Shown here piece by piece: positions 1 through 7,840 of a DNA stretch of 29,640 bases. Positions within the stretch are counted from its first letter, which is position 1, and every line of letters starts with the position of its first letter. Source of the stretch: Candidatus Poribacteria bacterium (GTDB lineage: Bacteria > Poribacteria > DTPJ01 > WJIO01); NCBI GenBank assembly GCA_014730235.1, contig WJIO01000177.1, positions 1 to 29,640 on the forward strand, in the 5' to 3' direction. A program made the translations under genes and the position numbers. The notes under the pieces are model-generated. The model searched no databases, was not told the origin of the DNA, and saw nothing but the letters and a program-made list of their open reading frames with translations.

Positions 1-355
1 GTTTAGGTATATTCGCCGCTATTTCCAGGGGTTGAGAATCAGAATCTATATTGCTTTCTTCCTCCTTAAGCTCCCCAAGAATTACAATCGGCGGTTCCGC
101 CGATTGAGCTATATCCTTCCGCAGTCGAAAGTAATCTTTCAAAACCTTTAAAGGCCCGGTATTATCTGAATCACTGCTTCCCACAGAATATAATATCAAA
201 TCAGGAAGTTCGTTGGATACGCTTTGCATGGCTTTGCTGTTGTTACGAGCTGTTGATACTTTATACCCAGCCGATGTAAGGGTATAATCAAGCATGAGGC
301 GCGTATAGCTTATTTCATCCACAACGAGCACCTTATGTTTTCTCAATGTCGACAT
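1..355 (-). CDS. Receiver-like (pseudo-receiver) protein, C-terminus cut by window edge
   Basis: I read this from the reverse complement. ATG is at 355-353, preceded by GGAG about a dozen bases upstream, and the frame stays open to base 1 (118 codons). The start, STLRKHKVLVVDEISYTRLM, looks like a CheY-type receiver: beta-1 is VLVVDE, with acidic residues at the metal site. Beta-3 reads PDLILYSV where active receivers have (D)LILLD(V/I), so the phosphorylatable Asp appears to be Ser. The beta-4 position usually carrying Thr/Ser reads VILGEL. If the alignment is right, this is a phosphorylation-independent receiver or the N-terminal domain of a longer protein. It faces away from flgF and has its own sigma-54-like site at 437-452, so a role in motility or in the same regulon is plausible. 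The output domain, if any, lies outside the window. Confidence 0.7.
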   Translation of the reverse strand, partial: MSTLRKHKVLVVDEISYTRLMLDYTLTSAGYKVSTARNNSKAMQSVSNELPDLILYSVGSSDSDNTGPLKVLKDYFRLRKDIAQSAEPPIVILGELKEEESNIDSDSQPLEIAANIPK

Positions 356-436
356 ATTTCCCGATCTCCGGTTTCAAATTTTGCTTATGGATAATGACAC
401 AAGAGGATAAATGCAAATTCTATAAAAGCAATTAAA

Positions 437-452
437 TGCAACATCCATGCCA
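437..452 (-). promoter_or_regulatory. Sigma-54 (-24/-12) promoter for the pseudo-receiver gene
   Basis: On the minus strand the site reads TGGCAT-GGATG-TTGCA, with the diagnostic GG-N10-GC spacing and both boxes matching consensus TGGCAY-N5-TTGCW. The predicted transcription start is near 427, giving a leader of about 70 nt to the ATG at 355. Sigma-54 promoters need an AAA+ enhancer-binding protein, so a binding site is expected in the region between this promoter and the flgF promoter. Confidence 0.75.
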
Positions 453-536
453 TTAGGAACAATCTTTTATTTAGTAGTTTTAACCAGTAAAACTTTGGTG
501 TTCTCTTTTGAAATATATGAATTGGTTAAACTCTGG

Positions 537-570
537 TCGAACATTTTTCCCCGGTTGACGAACGATTTTT
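537..570 (+). promoter_or_regulatory. Candidate enhancer-protein site: two direct repeats
   Basis: TCGAACATTTTT (537-548) and ACGAACGATTTTT (558-570) are near-identical blocks whose CGAAC cores are 21 bp apart, or two helical turns. They lie about 110-145 bp upstream of the predicted minus start (427) and 150-185 bp upstream of the predicted plus start (722). That is the usual distance range for bacterial enhancer-binding proteins. The function is inferred from position only. Confidence 0.3.
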
Positions 571-696
571 CTCAAAACCTCTATATTAATTAAGTTGGCT
601 AACATACCAAAATTCGGTTATTTTTATATTTGTAAATAAGCCTTAGACAGGGTTTTGTGTTAATTTATACCTTTCATTAATTTTCTATTTCACTTT

Positions 697-712
697 TGGC
701 ACGTTATTTGAA
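697..712 (+). promoter_or_regulatory. Sigma-54-like (-24/-12) promoter for the flgF operon
   Basis: The site reads TGGCACG-TTAT-TTGAA. The -24 box is perfect and the spacing is right. The -12 box has GA where GC is canonical. The predicted start is near 722, about 60 nt before the flgF ATG. It is the best promoter candidate in front of the ten-gene plus-strand operon, though weaker in sequence than the other three -24/-12 sites in the window. Confidence 0.55.
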
Positions 713-781
713 TACAAATCGACACTGCAGCATACTAATTATAAATACGACGGCTAGATATATTGATTTAAGGGAATAGAA

Positions 782-1525
782 ATGATTCAAGGTGTTTACT
801 CAGCAACTGCGGGTATGATAAACCAGCAAATATCTCTGGAAGTTATAACCAATAATCTGGCTAATGCCAGCACATCCGGCTATAAGCGGGATGAATTAAG
901 CTTTAGTAGTATGTTAAATACTCTGCCTAGTGTTGAATCTATATATCCTGAAGGAACAAAGCCGGAACTGGATACAGTAACTGTCAAGTATTCCACCGAC
1001 TTTAGCCAATCCGGTGTTAAAAGCACAGATAACCCCCTGGATTTGGCCCTGGAAGGTGACGGCTTTTTTGTAATACAACATCCCAACGGGATAAGATATA
1101 CCAGAGACGGGAATTTTTTCCTGAACGATTCCGGTCAATTGGTAACCGCTGATGGATATCCGGTTCTTGGAACAAACGGCCCCATAAATATACAAAACGG
1201 AAAGCTGGATATAGACAGCAGTGGCCAGGTAATTCTGGATAAAACACCCATTGCTAATCTAAGACTTGCAGATTTTCAGGACAAAAGCGTCCTCGTAAAA
1301 GAGGGAAATAATGTTTTTGCGTTATCAGATCCTAATGCAACCGAAACAGCATCTTCAGCTCTGGTTAGACAGGGATATCTGGAGTTGTCAAATGTCAACG
1401 TTGTCCAGGAAATGACAAAGATGATAGAAACTATGCGAGTTTATGAGTCATACCAGAAAAGTCTCCAGTTAATCAACGAAACCCTGGAAAAAGCCAGCGG
1501 TGAACTGGGTAAAATAAGCGTGTAA
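782..1525 (+). CDS. flgF: Flagellar basal-body rod protein FlgF
   Basis: This is a 247-residue proximal rod protein of the FlgE/F/G family. It opens with the family signature, [20 protein letters not shown] followed by [17 protein letters not shown] (about residues 22-38). It has the central [16 protein letters not shown] block (about residues 84-99) and the C-terminal helix motif [12 protein letters not shown]...YESYQKSLQ. It forms part of the rod joining the MS ring to the hook and is exported through the flagellar type III system, so it has no Sec signal. AGGGAA lies about 7 bases before the ATG. It is the first gene of the operon, with flgG following after 13 bases. FlgF is preferred over FlgG because it is the shorter, more divergent copy placed directly before a canonical FlgG. 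Confidence 0.93.
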   Translation: MIQGVYSATAGMINQQISLEVITNNLANASTSGYKRDELSFSSMLNTLPSVESIYPEGTKPELDTVTVKYSTDFSQSGVKSTDNPLDLALEGDGFFVIQHPNGIRYTRDGNFFLNDSGQLVTADGYPVLGTNGPINIQNGKLDIDSSGQVILDKTPIANLRLADFQDKSVLVKEGNNVFALSDPNATETASSALVRQGYLELSNVNVVQEMTKMIETMRVYESYQKSLQLINETLEKASGELGKISV

Positions 1526-1538
1526 GGAAGGAGTCATT

Positions 1539-2327
1539 ATGATACGTTCTTTATGGACTGCCGCATCAGGCATGGCTGCCCAGCAGCTTAACACTGACGT
1601 AATAGCCAATAACCTGGCCAATGTTAATACCACCGGTTTTAAACGCAGCAGGGCCGACTTTCAGGACTTGCTGTATCAGACGGTAAGGCCTGCTGGCACT
1701 TCCAATGCCGCCGGAGCCCAGATTCCCGTTGGTATACAGGTTGGACATGGCACAAGGCCTATAGCCATCCAGAAGATGTTTGCCCAGGGAGATTATCAGG
1801 AAACAGGCAACCCCTTAGACCTGGTAATTGAGGGCGATGGTTTCTTTCAGGTAATGATGCCCGATGGCAGCACAAGCTATACCAGAGCCGGTTCGTTTAA
1901 AAGCGACAGTCAGGGAAGAATTGTAACCTCCGACGGCTTCCTGATGAAAGACCAGATAACTTTACCTCAGGATGCCCAATCCATAGCTGTTACCGCCGAC
2001 GGAACTGTTCAGGCCACAGTTCCCGGCCAGATGGAACCGCAGCAGCTTGGTGTAATAGAATTAGCCAGATTTACAAATCCTGCCGGACTTCAGGATATTG
2101 GGAGAAATTTATATGTACCAACGGCAGCCTCGGGAAATGCCATAACCGGCACGCCAGGGATGAATGGTTTTGGTACAGTAATACAGAAATTCCTGGAAAT
2201 GTCCAACGTAAAAGTCGTTGAAGAAATGGTAAATCTTATAGTAGCTCAAAGAGCCTACGAGATTAATTCCAAAGCTATACAAACAGCCGACGAAATGCTG
2301 AATATAGCAAATAATTTACGCCGATAA
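1539..2327 (+). CDS. flgG: Flagellar distal rod protein FlgG
   Basis: This is 262 residues, the standard length for FlgG, the distal rod subunit on which the P and L rings assemble. The N-terminus [20 protein letters not shown] and [24 protein letters not shown] is nearly canonical. The core has [16 protein letters not shown], and the C-terminus has [20 protein letters not shown] with [13 protein letters not shown], which forms the rod helix bundle. An AAGGAG Shine-Dalgarno sits 6 bases before the ATG. It is translationally close to flgA, with a 4-base gap. The final codons contain GCCGATAA, which resembles a sigma-28 -10 box but is coding here. Confidence 0.96.
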   Translation: MIRSLWTAASGMAAQQLNTDVIANNLANVNTTGFKRSRADFQDLLYQTVRPAGTSNAAGAQIPVGIQVGHGTRPIAIQKMFAQGDYQETGNPLDLVIEGDGFFQVMMPDGSTSYTRAGSFKSDSQGRIVTSDGFLMKDQITLPQDAQSIAVTADGTVQATVPGQMEPQQLGVIELARFTNPAGLQDIGRNLYVPTAASGNAITGTPGMNGFGTVIQKFLEMSNVKVVEEMVNLIVAQRAYEINSKAIQTADEMLNIANNLRR

Positions 2328-2331
2328 TATC

Positions 2332-3330
2332 ATGAGACATAAAATTTACATTATATTTTCTGGTCTGTTAATGCTCCTGATATTAACAGCTTCCGCTCTG
2401 GAAAATAAACCAGAAAATCAGATATCCATTAACATTTCTGAAAAAGTTTTGGTTGAGGGAAAAAATATATACCTTGGTAACATCGCTGATTTTAATTCAC
2501 CTGATGAAAAATATAAATCTTCATTAAAAGAAATCATTATTGGTAATGCACCCCGGCCCGGTTTTTCCCAGACCTTTCATATCAGCTATATCAAGTCCCG
2601 CATGCAGCATCAAGGGATAGATATAGATAATATATCGTGGGAAGGGCCCCAGCAGGTGATTGTGGAATCAAAGGCATTTTATCTGACTGAAAAAGATTTT
2701 CAGTCCAGAGCGGAAAATTTCATAAAGACTCTACGAGTCGATCTGAAAGACAGCCGTATAAATCTCCGTCCTTTTAACGATATACGCCCTTCAGTTCTTC
2801 CCTATGGAGATGTATCTGTTAATACTGAATTAGTATCTGAACCTTCCCCCAATGGCACTATATCAGTTAGATTTGTGATTTCGGTTGATGATGAAGAATG
2901 TGAGAAGAGGGTTATTTTATTCAAGCTGGAAGCATACAGGGAAGTTCTCGTAGCGGCCAATACTATAGATAGGCAAAGCATAATTCAAAAAGATGATTTA
3001 AAAAAGGCTCTCAGGAATGTGAGCGGCAAATTCTCTTTTTACACAGAAATTTCAGAGCTTACAGGCAAGCGCACCAGGCTGAATATAAACAATGGAAAAA
3101 TCATAACGGCAGATATGGTAGAAGAACCACCTATTGTTAAACGCGGTGATCTTGTTACCATAATGATAAAAGGCCCGGGTTTCACCATAACAGCCCAGGG
3201 ACAGGCAAACGAAAACGCTCCACGTCTAGGTACTATACGGGTGATAAACACCGCGTCCAGGAAAGAACTAACTGCAAAGGTTATAAACAGCGAGTTGGTA
3301 AAGGTTCAATATATCCACAAGGGACAATAA
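2332..3330 (+). CDS. flgA: P-ring assembly chaperone FlgA
   Basis: This is a 332-residue periplasmic chaperone that guides FlgI into the P ring. Residues 1-22 form a Sec signal peptide (MRHKIYIIFSGLLMLLILTA). The C-terminal third is the SAF/ChapFlgA domain: VLVAANTIDRQSIIQKDDL, then RTRLNINNGKIITADMVEEP, KRGDLVTIMIKGPGFTITAQG, and a closing APRLGTIRVINTASRKELTA block. It is longer than the roughly 220-residue enterobacterial FlgA because of an extra N-terminal region of about 110 residues, as is common outside Proteobacteria. It starts 4 bases after flgG and ends 2 bases before flgH. Placement beside its client FlgI fits the role. Confidence 0.9.
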   Translation: MRHKIYIIFSGLLMLLILTASALENKPENQISINISEKVLVEGKNIYLGNIADFNSPDEKYKSSLKEIIIGNAPRPGFSQTFHISYIKSRMQHQGIDIDNISWEGPQQVIVESKAFYLTEKDFQSRAENFIKTLRVDLKDSRINLRPFNDIRPSVLPYGDVSVNTELVSEPSPNGTISVRFVISVDDEECEKRVILFKLEAYREVLVAANTIDRQSIIQKDDLKKALRNVSGKFSFYTEISELTGKRTRLNINNGKIITADMVEEPPIVKRGDLVTIMIKGPGFTITAQGQANENAPRLGTIRVINTASRKELTAKVINSELVKVQYIHKGQ

Positions 3331-3332
3331 AA

Positions 3333-3941
3333 ATGACAGGAAAAGCATTAATAATATTATTATTTGTTATTCAATCTTTAGCTTTTGCCAGTAATAAAGT
3401 AAATACTCAGTTGGAGGGATATTCCTCACTATATCAGGATCATAAAGCCCGGAAGGTCGGCGATATTATCACAGTATTGATCGTTGAATCATCCAAGGCA
3501 TCCAAGAGCGCCGCCACCCAGACCAGCAAAAAATCAGGGTCTGATGGAACTCTCAGCGAGTTATTCGGCCTTGGTAATCTACCCATAAGTATGGGTGTTG
3601 ATGCTGGCTCCGATTATTCCGGTTCAGGAACCACAACCCGAAGCGGCAATATGGAAGGAAAGATGTCCACATTTGTAAAAGAAGTTATGCCCAACGGAAA
3701 TCTGATTTTGGAAGGTACACGCCAGGTTATTGTAAATGATGATGTGCAGATGCTGACCGTACAGGGGGTTATCAGGCCTGAATCAATAGGCCCGGATAAT
3801 ACAGTTCTTTCTATTTACATTGCCGATGCCAAAATCACCTATCAAGGAGATGGCCCCACAGCACAAAAACCGGGAATTGTAACAAGAATAATCCAAACAC
3901 CTTTTCACTGGGCCGCAGGTATCTTTCGGAGGCTTTTTTAA
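3333..3941 (+). CDS. flgH: Flagellar L-ring protein FlgH (no lipobox cysteine)
   Basis: This is a 202-residue L-ring subunit forming the outer-membrane bushing of the rod. Recognisable blocks are YSSLYQDHKARKVGDIITVL with IVESSKASKSA, then the Ser/Thr/Gly-rich stretch, FVKEVMPNGNLILEGTRQVI and IRPESIGPDNTVLSIYIADA. The N-terminus, MTGKALIILLFVIQSLAFAS, is a Sec signal. The protein contains no cysteine, so it cannot be the classic FlgH lipoprotein, and cleavage after LAFA by signal peptidase I is expected. The C-terminus, HWAAGIFRRLF, ends in Phe. It is packed between flgA and flgI with 2-base gaps, so translational coupling is likely. Confidence 0.93.
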   Translation: MTGKALIILLFVIQSLAFASNKVNTQLEGYSSLYQDHKARKVGDIITVLIVESSKASKSAATQTSKKSGSDGTLSELFGLGNLPISMGVDAGSDYSGSGTTTRSGNMEGKMSTFVKEVMPNGNLILEGTRQVIVNDDVQMLTVQGVIRPESIGPDNTVLSIYIADAKITYQGDGPTAQKPGIVTRIIQTPFHWAAGIFRRLF

Positions 3942-3943
3942 AT

Positions 3944-5131
3944 ATGTATAAATTGTATTATAATTTATTATTTCCTTTTAATAAGTGGATTGGGGGAATT
4001 TTAAGCTTAACTTGCTTATTATTTATTAATGCTTTTTTCGCCACAGCAGAAACATCAACCATAGAAACAGTTGAAAACCCCAGTGTTCGCATAAAAGACA
4101 TATCAAAAATAGCAAGTTTATATGATATCCAGCTTCGTGGTTATGGTCTTGTGGTAGGTTTAAATGGTACAGGAGATAGTTCATCTTCAGCATTTACCAT
4201 ACAGACTGTGACCAACATGCTCCAACGATTTGGCATCAGTGTTCCCGGTGGCAAGTTCAACACCAAAAACGTGGCGGCAGTCATTGTAACCGCAGACCTT
4301 CCGTTTTTTGCCAAAACCGGCAGCAGGATAGATGTCCTGGTTTCATCCATAGGAGATGCAAAAAGTTTAGCAGGAGGTACTTTATTAGATACACCTCTTC
4401 AGGCTCCTGATGAACAGCTTTATGTCCTGGCTCAAGGTCCTTTATCAGTAGGTGGATTCAGCGTCTCCGGCGGTGCTGGTGATAATATACAGAAAAATCA
4501 TCCAACAGTTGGAACAGCTCCCAACAGTGGAATGGTGCTGAAAGCACCTGAATTCAAATATAGCGATCAGGAAAATCTGCAATTAGTCCTTAATGAGCCA
4601 GATTTTACCACCGCCACGCATCTGGTGTCTGCTGTAAACCAATGGTCATCTCAGGATTTTGGCGAACCCATAGCCCGGGCCCTGGACGCTGCCGTTATAG
4701 AGATAAAGATTCCCCAACAAAGCAAAAAAGATGTGGTTACATTTATCTCAAAAATGGAAAAGCTGACTTTATCACCGGATCATGTGGCGGAAGTAGTTAT
4801 TGATGAACGAACTGGAACAATAGTTGTGGGTAAAGACGTCAGGATAAGCCCTGTGGCCATATCGCATGGCAATCTGAGCATACAGATCAAGACTGAGGAA
4901 GAAATTTCCCAGCCTGAAGCCTTTTCCACAGGTGAAACAAAGGTAATATCAAGAGAAGACCTGGAAGTTCAGGAAGAAAAACAGGATATGCAGGTAATAC
5001 GAGGAGGTGCAAGTATTGATGATGTGGTAAGGGCTTTGAATATGATTGGTGTTACATCCAGAGATATGATAATAATTCTCCAGGCCATCAAACGGGCCGG
5101 AGCACTACATGCCAAACTTGTGATAATGTGA
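3944..5131 (+). CDS. flgI: Flagellar P-ring protein FlgI
   Basis: This 395-residue protein builds the peptidoglycan-layer ring around the rod. After a long Sec signal (about residues 1-35, hydrophobic WIGGILSLTCLLFINAFFAT) the mature start VRIKDISKIASLYDIQLRGY and GLVVGLNGTGDSSSS is the family hallmark. Further conserved blocks are KNVAAVIVTADLPFFAKTGS, RIDVLVSSIGDAKSLAGGTL and, near the end, ERTGTIVVGKDVRISPVAIS. The C-terminal stretch ASIDDVVRALNMIGVTSRDM followed by IIILQAIKRAGALHAKLVIM is typical. It begins 2 bases after flgH and 6 bases before flgJ. Confidence 0.96.
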   Translation: MYKLYYNLLFPFNKWIGGILSLTCLLFINAFFATAETSTIETVENPSVRIKDISKIASLYDIQLRGYGLVVGLNGTGDSSSSAFTIQTVTNMLQRFGISVPGGKFNTKNVAAVIVTADLPFFAKTGSRIDVLVSSIGDAKSLAGGTLLDTPLQAPDEQLYVLAQGPLSVGGFSVSGGAGDNIQKNHPTVGTAPNSGMVLKAPEFKYSDQENLQLVLNEPDFTTATHLVSAVNQWSSQDFGEPIARALDAAVIEIKIPQQSKKDVVTFISKMEKLTLSPDHVAEVVIDERTGTIVVGKDVRISPVAISHGNLSIQIKTEEEISQPEAFSTGETKVISREDLEVQEEKQDMQVIRGGASIDDVVRALNMIGVTSRDMIIILQAIKRAGALHAKLVIM

Positions 5132-5137
5132 AAAATT

Positions 5138-5455
5138 ATGGATATAAGTATAGGAAAAACAACGTTAAATATTAATAAAGACGGATATAATAGCAAGCAA
5201 AAAAACGATGCTTTATATAACGCATGCCAGAAATTTGAGGCGGTTTTTACATCGTATTTACTCAAAAGCATGCGAAAAACAGTTCCCGATACTGGCACAA
5301 AATCTGGTATACAAAAAGACATATATACATCCATGATGGATGATGAAATTGCCAAATCTGTGTCTATGGGACCAGGAATAGGTCTGGCAGATGTTTTGTA
5401 TCGTCAGTTAAGCCAGATCGAAAATTATTCAAGGGTATCCCGGAAAAAAAGCTAA
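5138..5455 (+). CDS. flgJ: Rod-binding protein, FlgJ N-terminal domain only
   Basis: This is 105 residues, equivalent to the rod-capping half of FlgJ. The diagnostic stretch is LYNACQKFEAVFTSYLLKSM with RKTVPD, then IYTSMMDDEIAKSVSMGPGI and GLADVLYRQL. The peptidoglycan hydrolase half found in enterobacterial FlgJ (over 300 residues) is absent, as in many non-gammaproteobacteria. A separate muralytic enzyme must therefore open the wall for the rod, and none is seen in this window. It lies 6 bases after flgI and is followed by a 105-base gap before flgM. Confidence 0.88.
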   Translation: MDISIGKTTLNINKDGYNSKQKNDALYNACQKFEAVFTSYLLKSMRKTVPDTGTKSGIQKDIYTSMMDDEIAKSVSMGPGIGLADVLYRQLSQIENYSRVSRKKS

Positions 5456-5527
5456 AGTTATTGGGCTTATCATACGATATATATACTGAAGAGGAATAGT
5501 TAAGTAACTGATAAGCATATTTCAGAA

Positions 5528-5551
5528 AAGGAGACAGGTTCTCCGTCCTGT
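5528..5551 (+). promoter_or_regulatory. Overlapping small hairpins in the flgM leader
   Basis: Two mutually exclusive 5-bp stems share bases just before flgM. GGAGA (5530-5534) can pair with TCTCC (5540-5544), and ACAGG (5534-5538) with CCTGT (5547-5551). The only good Shine-Dalgarno-like sequence (AAAGGAGA, 5527-5534) is inside the first stem and is about 26 bases from the ATG, too far for ordinary initiation. This may limit or regulate FlgM synthesis. It may also be chance. Confidence 0.25.
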
Positions 5552-5560
5552 AATAATATC

Positions 5561-5863
5561 ATGAAAATTAATAATCATATAATAAACACAAAAATACGGG
5601 ATACCTATCTTAAGCAAACTCAGGCAAAGAAACTTGAAGATAAAGGCGAAAGCCAGAGCGCTGCAAAGTCGCAGGTGAAAAAGAAGGATGAAATTGTTCT
5701 TTCATCCCGGGCGGCTGAGGTGCGCAAATTCCAGGAAATAGTGAGAAATTTACCGGATATTCGGCAGGATAAGGTTGATGAAGTTAAAAGCCAAATTGAC
5801 TCAGGTCAATACCAGGTGAAGGGCAGACTGGTAATTAACGGCATCAACAACACCCTGGTGTGA
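5561..5863 (+). CDS. flgM: Anti-sigma-28 factor FlgM
   Basis: This small (100 aa), charged protein fits FlgM. It has a flexible basic N-terminus, then KKDEIVLSSRAAEVRKFQEI followed by VRNLPDIRQDKVDEVKSQID and SGQYQVKGRLVINGI. The D-x-V-x-LS-x-A-x-E and lPDIRqdKVdevKsqIdsGqY patterns are the family signature for binding FliA. Before hook completion it holds sigma-28 inactive, and it is then exported through the finished hook. Its position just before flgN, flgK and flgL is classical. No strong Shine-Dalgarno is near the ATG. No fliA is in the window. Confidence 0.9.
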   Translation: MKINNHIINTKIRDTYLKQTQAKKLEDKGESQSAAKSQVKKKDEIVLSSRAAEVRKFQEIVRNLPDIRQDKVDEVKSQIDSGQYQVKGRLVINGINNTLV

Positions 5864-5927
5864 ATTACCGATAGAAATAAAAGTTCTCCTGTGATCAGTA
5901 TCCTGGAAATATTCGGAGGTTGGAGTA

Positions 5928-6455
5928 TTGCAGGAAAGACAGGTTGGAGAACGTCTGGAAAATCTTCTGGATGAATTGCTGAATATACTGGATATGGAAA
6001 TGAACCAGTATAAAGAGCTTTTAAGCCTGCTGTATAAACAGCGCGAGTATTTTAAATCAGGTGATATTAAAGGCTTTGAGGGAAATACTAAACAGCAGGG
6101 AACGATAGTATTAAGAATAAAAACCATTGAAGAAGCCCGTAAATATATAGTCCAGACCATCGCTCAGCACTTTAATATCCCTACCAATGAATTTACATTA
6201 TCGAAATTGTCTAAACTGGTGGAAAGCCCTTATGACGCCCAGTATACATCCTATCGAAAAGATATTACCAAAATTCTCAGGGAGTTGGGAAATGTGCGGG
6301 AACGCAACTCCTATCTTGTCCAGCATGCTCTGCACCATGTCAACGGAGTATTGAAAACATTTGCTTCATCCCGAAGCTCTGAGAACGGATATTCAAACAA
6401 AGGCAAAATTGAAAATGAAATAGAAAAAGGTAAATTTGTTTCCGGTTGGTGTTAA
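5928..6455 (+). CDS. flgN: Flagellar export chaperone FlgN (TTG start)
   Basis: This 175-residue predominantly helical protein matches FlgN, the export chaperone for the junction proteins FlgK and FlgL. Its N-terminal helix LENLLDELLNILDMEMNQYK with ELLSLLYKQREYFKSGDIKG is typical of the family. The start is TTG at 5928, chosen because GGAGG (5915-5919) lies 8 bases upstream and there is no ATG with comparable signals. It sits between flgM and its clients flgK and flgL. Overall sequence conservation is low in this family, so the call leans on context plus helix pattern. Confidence 0.82.
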   Translation: MQERQVGERLENLLDELLNILDMEMNQYKELLSLLYKQREYFKSGDIKGFEGNTKQQGTIVLRIKTIEEARKYIVQTIAQHFNIPTNEFTLSKLSKLVESPYDAQYTSYRKDITKILRELGNVRERNSYLVQHALHHVNGVLKTFASSRSSENGYSNKGKIENEIEKGKFVSGWC

Positions 6456-6463
6456 TTTATAAT
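6436..6463 (+). promoter_or_regulatory. Possible weak sigma-70-type promoter before flgK
   Basis: A perfect TATAAT (6458-6463) is preceded by TTGTTT (6436-6441) at 16 bp spacing, just before and across the flgN stop. No sigma-28 consensus is seen here. The region is AT-rich, so chance is likely enough to keep this tentative. Confidence 0.25.
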
Positions 6464-6481
6464 ATAAAAGGCTAAATTTTT

Positions 6482-7825
6482 ATGCTAAACAAGCTTCTTG
6501 ATATTGGTAAAAGATCAATAATGAATCAGTTAGAGGCCATAAAGGTTACAGGTCAGAATATATCCAATATCAATACGCCGGGATATTCTAGGCAAAAGGT
6601 TGAACTAAAATCCGTCACCAGTATGGGAAATGACAGCATAAATTCCCTGGAAGCCCAGCGAGTTCGGGATATTTTCATAGATCAGAATTTCAGGATGGAA
6701 AATCATACCCTGGGTAAGTGGGACATGCAAACCCAGTTATATGGTCAGATAGAGTCAATATTTCTTGAGCCTTCAGAAAAAAGCTTGAACAACATGTTAT
6801 CAGAATTCTGGAATAGCTGGGAAGACCTGGCCAACAATCCTCAGAACTCAGCACCACGCTCCGTAGTAGTCCAGAACGGTGTTCTTGTTTCTCAATCAAT
6901 TAACAGGATTGAGTCTCAGCTTCGGGATACTCAGCTACTCACCAACAGGTACTTGGAAGACAAAGTCACCCAGGTAAACGATATAGCAAATCAAATTGCT
7001 AATATCAACAAAAGAGTTGTATCTACTGAGGCATCGGGTCAGGAAGCCAGCGAAGTAAGGGATAACAGGGATTTATTACTGGATCAAATGTCTAGCCTTG
7101 TAGATATAAAAGTCATTGAACGGGAAACAGGTTCTATGTCTGTTTATATCGGTGGAAGGGCGATTGTGGATGATGCAGAAGCTTACAAAATAGAAACTCA
7201 ACCTTCAACTCATGACCCCTTGTTAAGCGAAATGGTATGGTCTGAAGATAAAGATCAGGTAAATATATCCAGCGGTGGGATACAGGGACTGCTTTTCATG
7301 CAGGATCAGGTTATACCGGCTATACAGGAGGATATAGACCAGGTAGCGTCCACCCTTATAGATGCCGTTAATACACTCCACATCGGTGGATTTGATTTAA
7401 ATGGTGATCCAGGATTGGATTTTTTCACAGGAGACAGCGCGTCTAACATTGCCGTCAATAGCGAGATTTTCTCTGATTCTGACAAGGTGTCTGCTTCCGA
7501 GACAGGAGAACCCGGTGGAAACGGTGTAGCCCTTGCCATAGCAAATCTGTCAAATCAGGAAGTGCCGGCTATTAATACCGATATTGGCACATTTTACTCC
7601 AATATTGTCAGCGAACTGGGAACTCAATCCAGAGGTGCATCCATGATGCGGGAAAATGCAGAAATTCTTATGACTCAGCTTGACGAACAGCGGCAGTCCG
7701 TTTCCGGTGTATCCCTGGAAGAAGAAACTGCAAACCTCATAAGATACCAGAGGGCTTACGAAGCAGCAGCAAGTTATATGTCAACCGTTGACGAAATGAT
7801 GAAGACAATCATTGATATGGTGTAA
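6482..7825 (+). CDS. flgK: Hook-filament junction protein FlgK (HAP1)
   Basis: This is a 447-residue first junction protein between hook and filament. The N-terminus contains the signature AIKVTGQNISNINTPGYSRQ (about residues 20-39), and the C-terminus contains SLEEETANLIRYQRAYEAAA, the family's terminal coiled-coil region. The middle includes DNRDLLLDQMSSLVDIKVIE, usual for FlgK. It is somewhat short compared with the 500-650 residues of many homologues, so the variable surface domain is compact. The nearest Shine-Dalgarno (AAAAGG) is rather far from the ATG. It is followed by flgL after 15 bases. Confidence 0.95.
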   Translation: MLNKLLDIGKRSIMNQLEAIKVTGQNISNINTPGYSRQKVELKSVTSMGNDSINSLEAQRVRDIFIDQNFRMENHTLGKWDMQTQLYGQIESIFLEPSEKSLNNMLSEFWNSWEDLANNPQNSAPRSVVVQNGVLVSQSINRIESQLRDTQLLTNRYLEDKVTQVNDIANQIANINKRVVSTEASGQEASEVRDNRDLLLDQMSSLVDIKVIERETGSMSVYIGGRAIVDDAEAYKIETQPSTHDPLLSEMVWSEDKDQVNISSGGIQGLLFMQDQVIPAIQEDIDQVASTLIDAVNTLHIGGFDLNGDPGLDFFTGDSASNIAVNSEIFSDSDKVSASETGEPGGNGVALAIANLSNQEVPAINTDIGTFYSNIVSELGTQSRGASMMRENAEILMTQLDEQRQSVSGVSLEEETANLIRYQRAYEAAASYMSTVDEMMKTIIDMV

Positions 7826-7840
7826 CAGAGGTTAAATTTA

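Larger units (their letters stand above)
356..781. other. Divergent intergenic control region (pseudo-receiver / flgF)
   Basis: A non-coding stretch of 426 bases separates the minus-strand receiver gene from plus-strand flgF. It is AT-rich. It contains two outward-facing -24/-12 elements (437-452 minus; 697-712 plus), a direct repeat at 537-570 between them, and a 7-bp inverted repeat with arms 476-482 and 488-494. No RNA gene or convincing terminator was seen. Confidence 0.6.

Noticed and set aside
1694-1709. TGGCACTTCCAATGCC, GG-N10-GC spacing, inside flgG
   Set aside because: The -12 box begins AT in place of TT, it is inside a well-conserved coding stretch, and no gene start lies at a suitable distance downstream.
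2320-2327. GCCGATAA at the flgG stop, a sigma-28 -10 look-alike
   Set aside because: The bases encode the conserved FlgG C-terminus and stop, and no TAAA box lies at the required distance upstream.
5867-5874. ACCGATAG after flgM as a sigma-28 -10 box for flgN
   Set aside because: No -35 element (TAAA) at the right spacing, and two mismatches to consensus.
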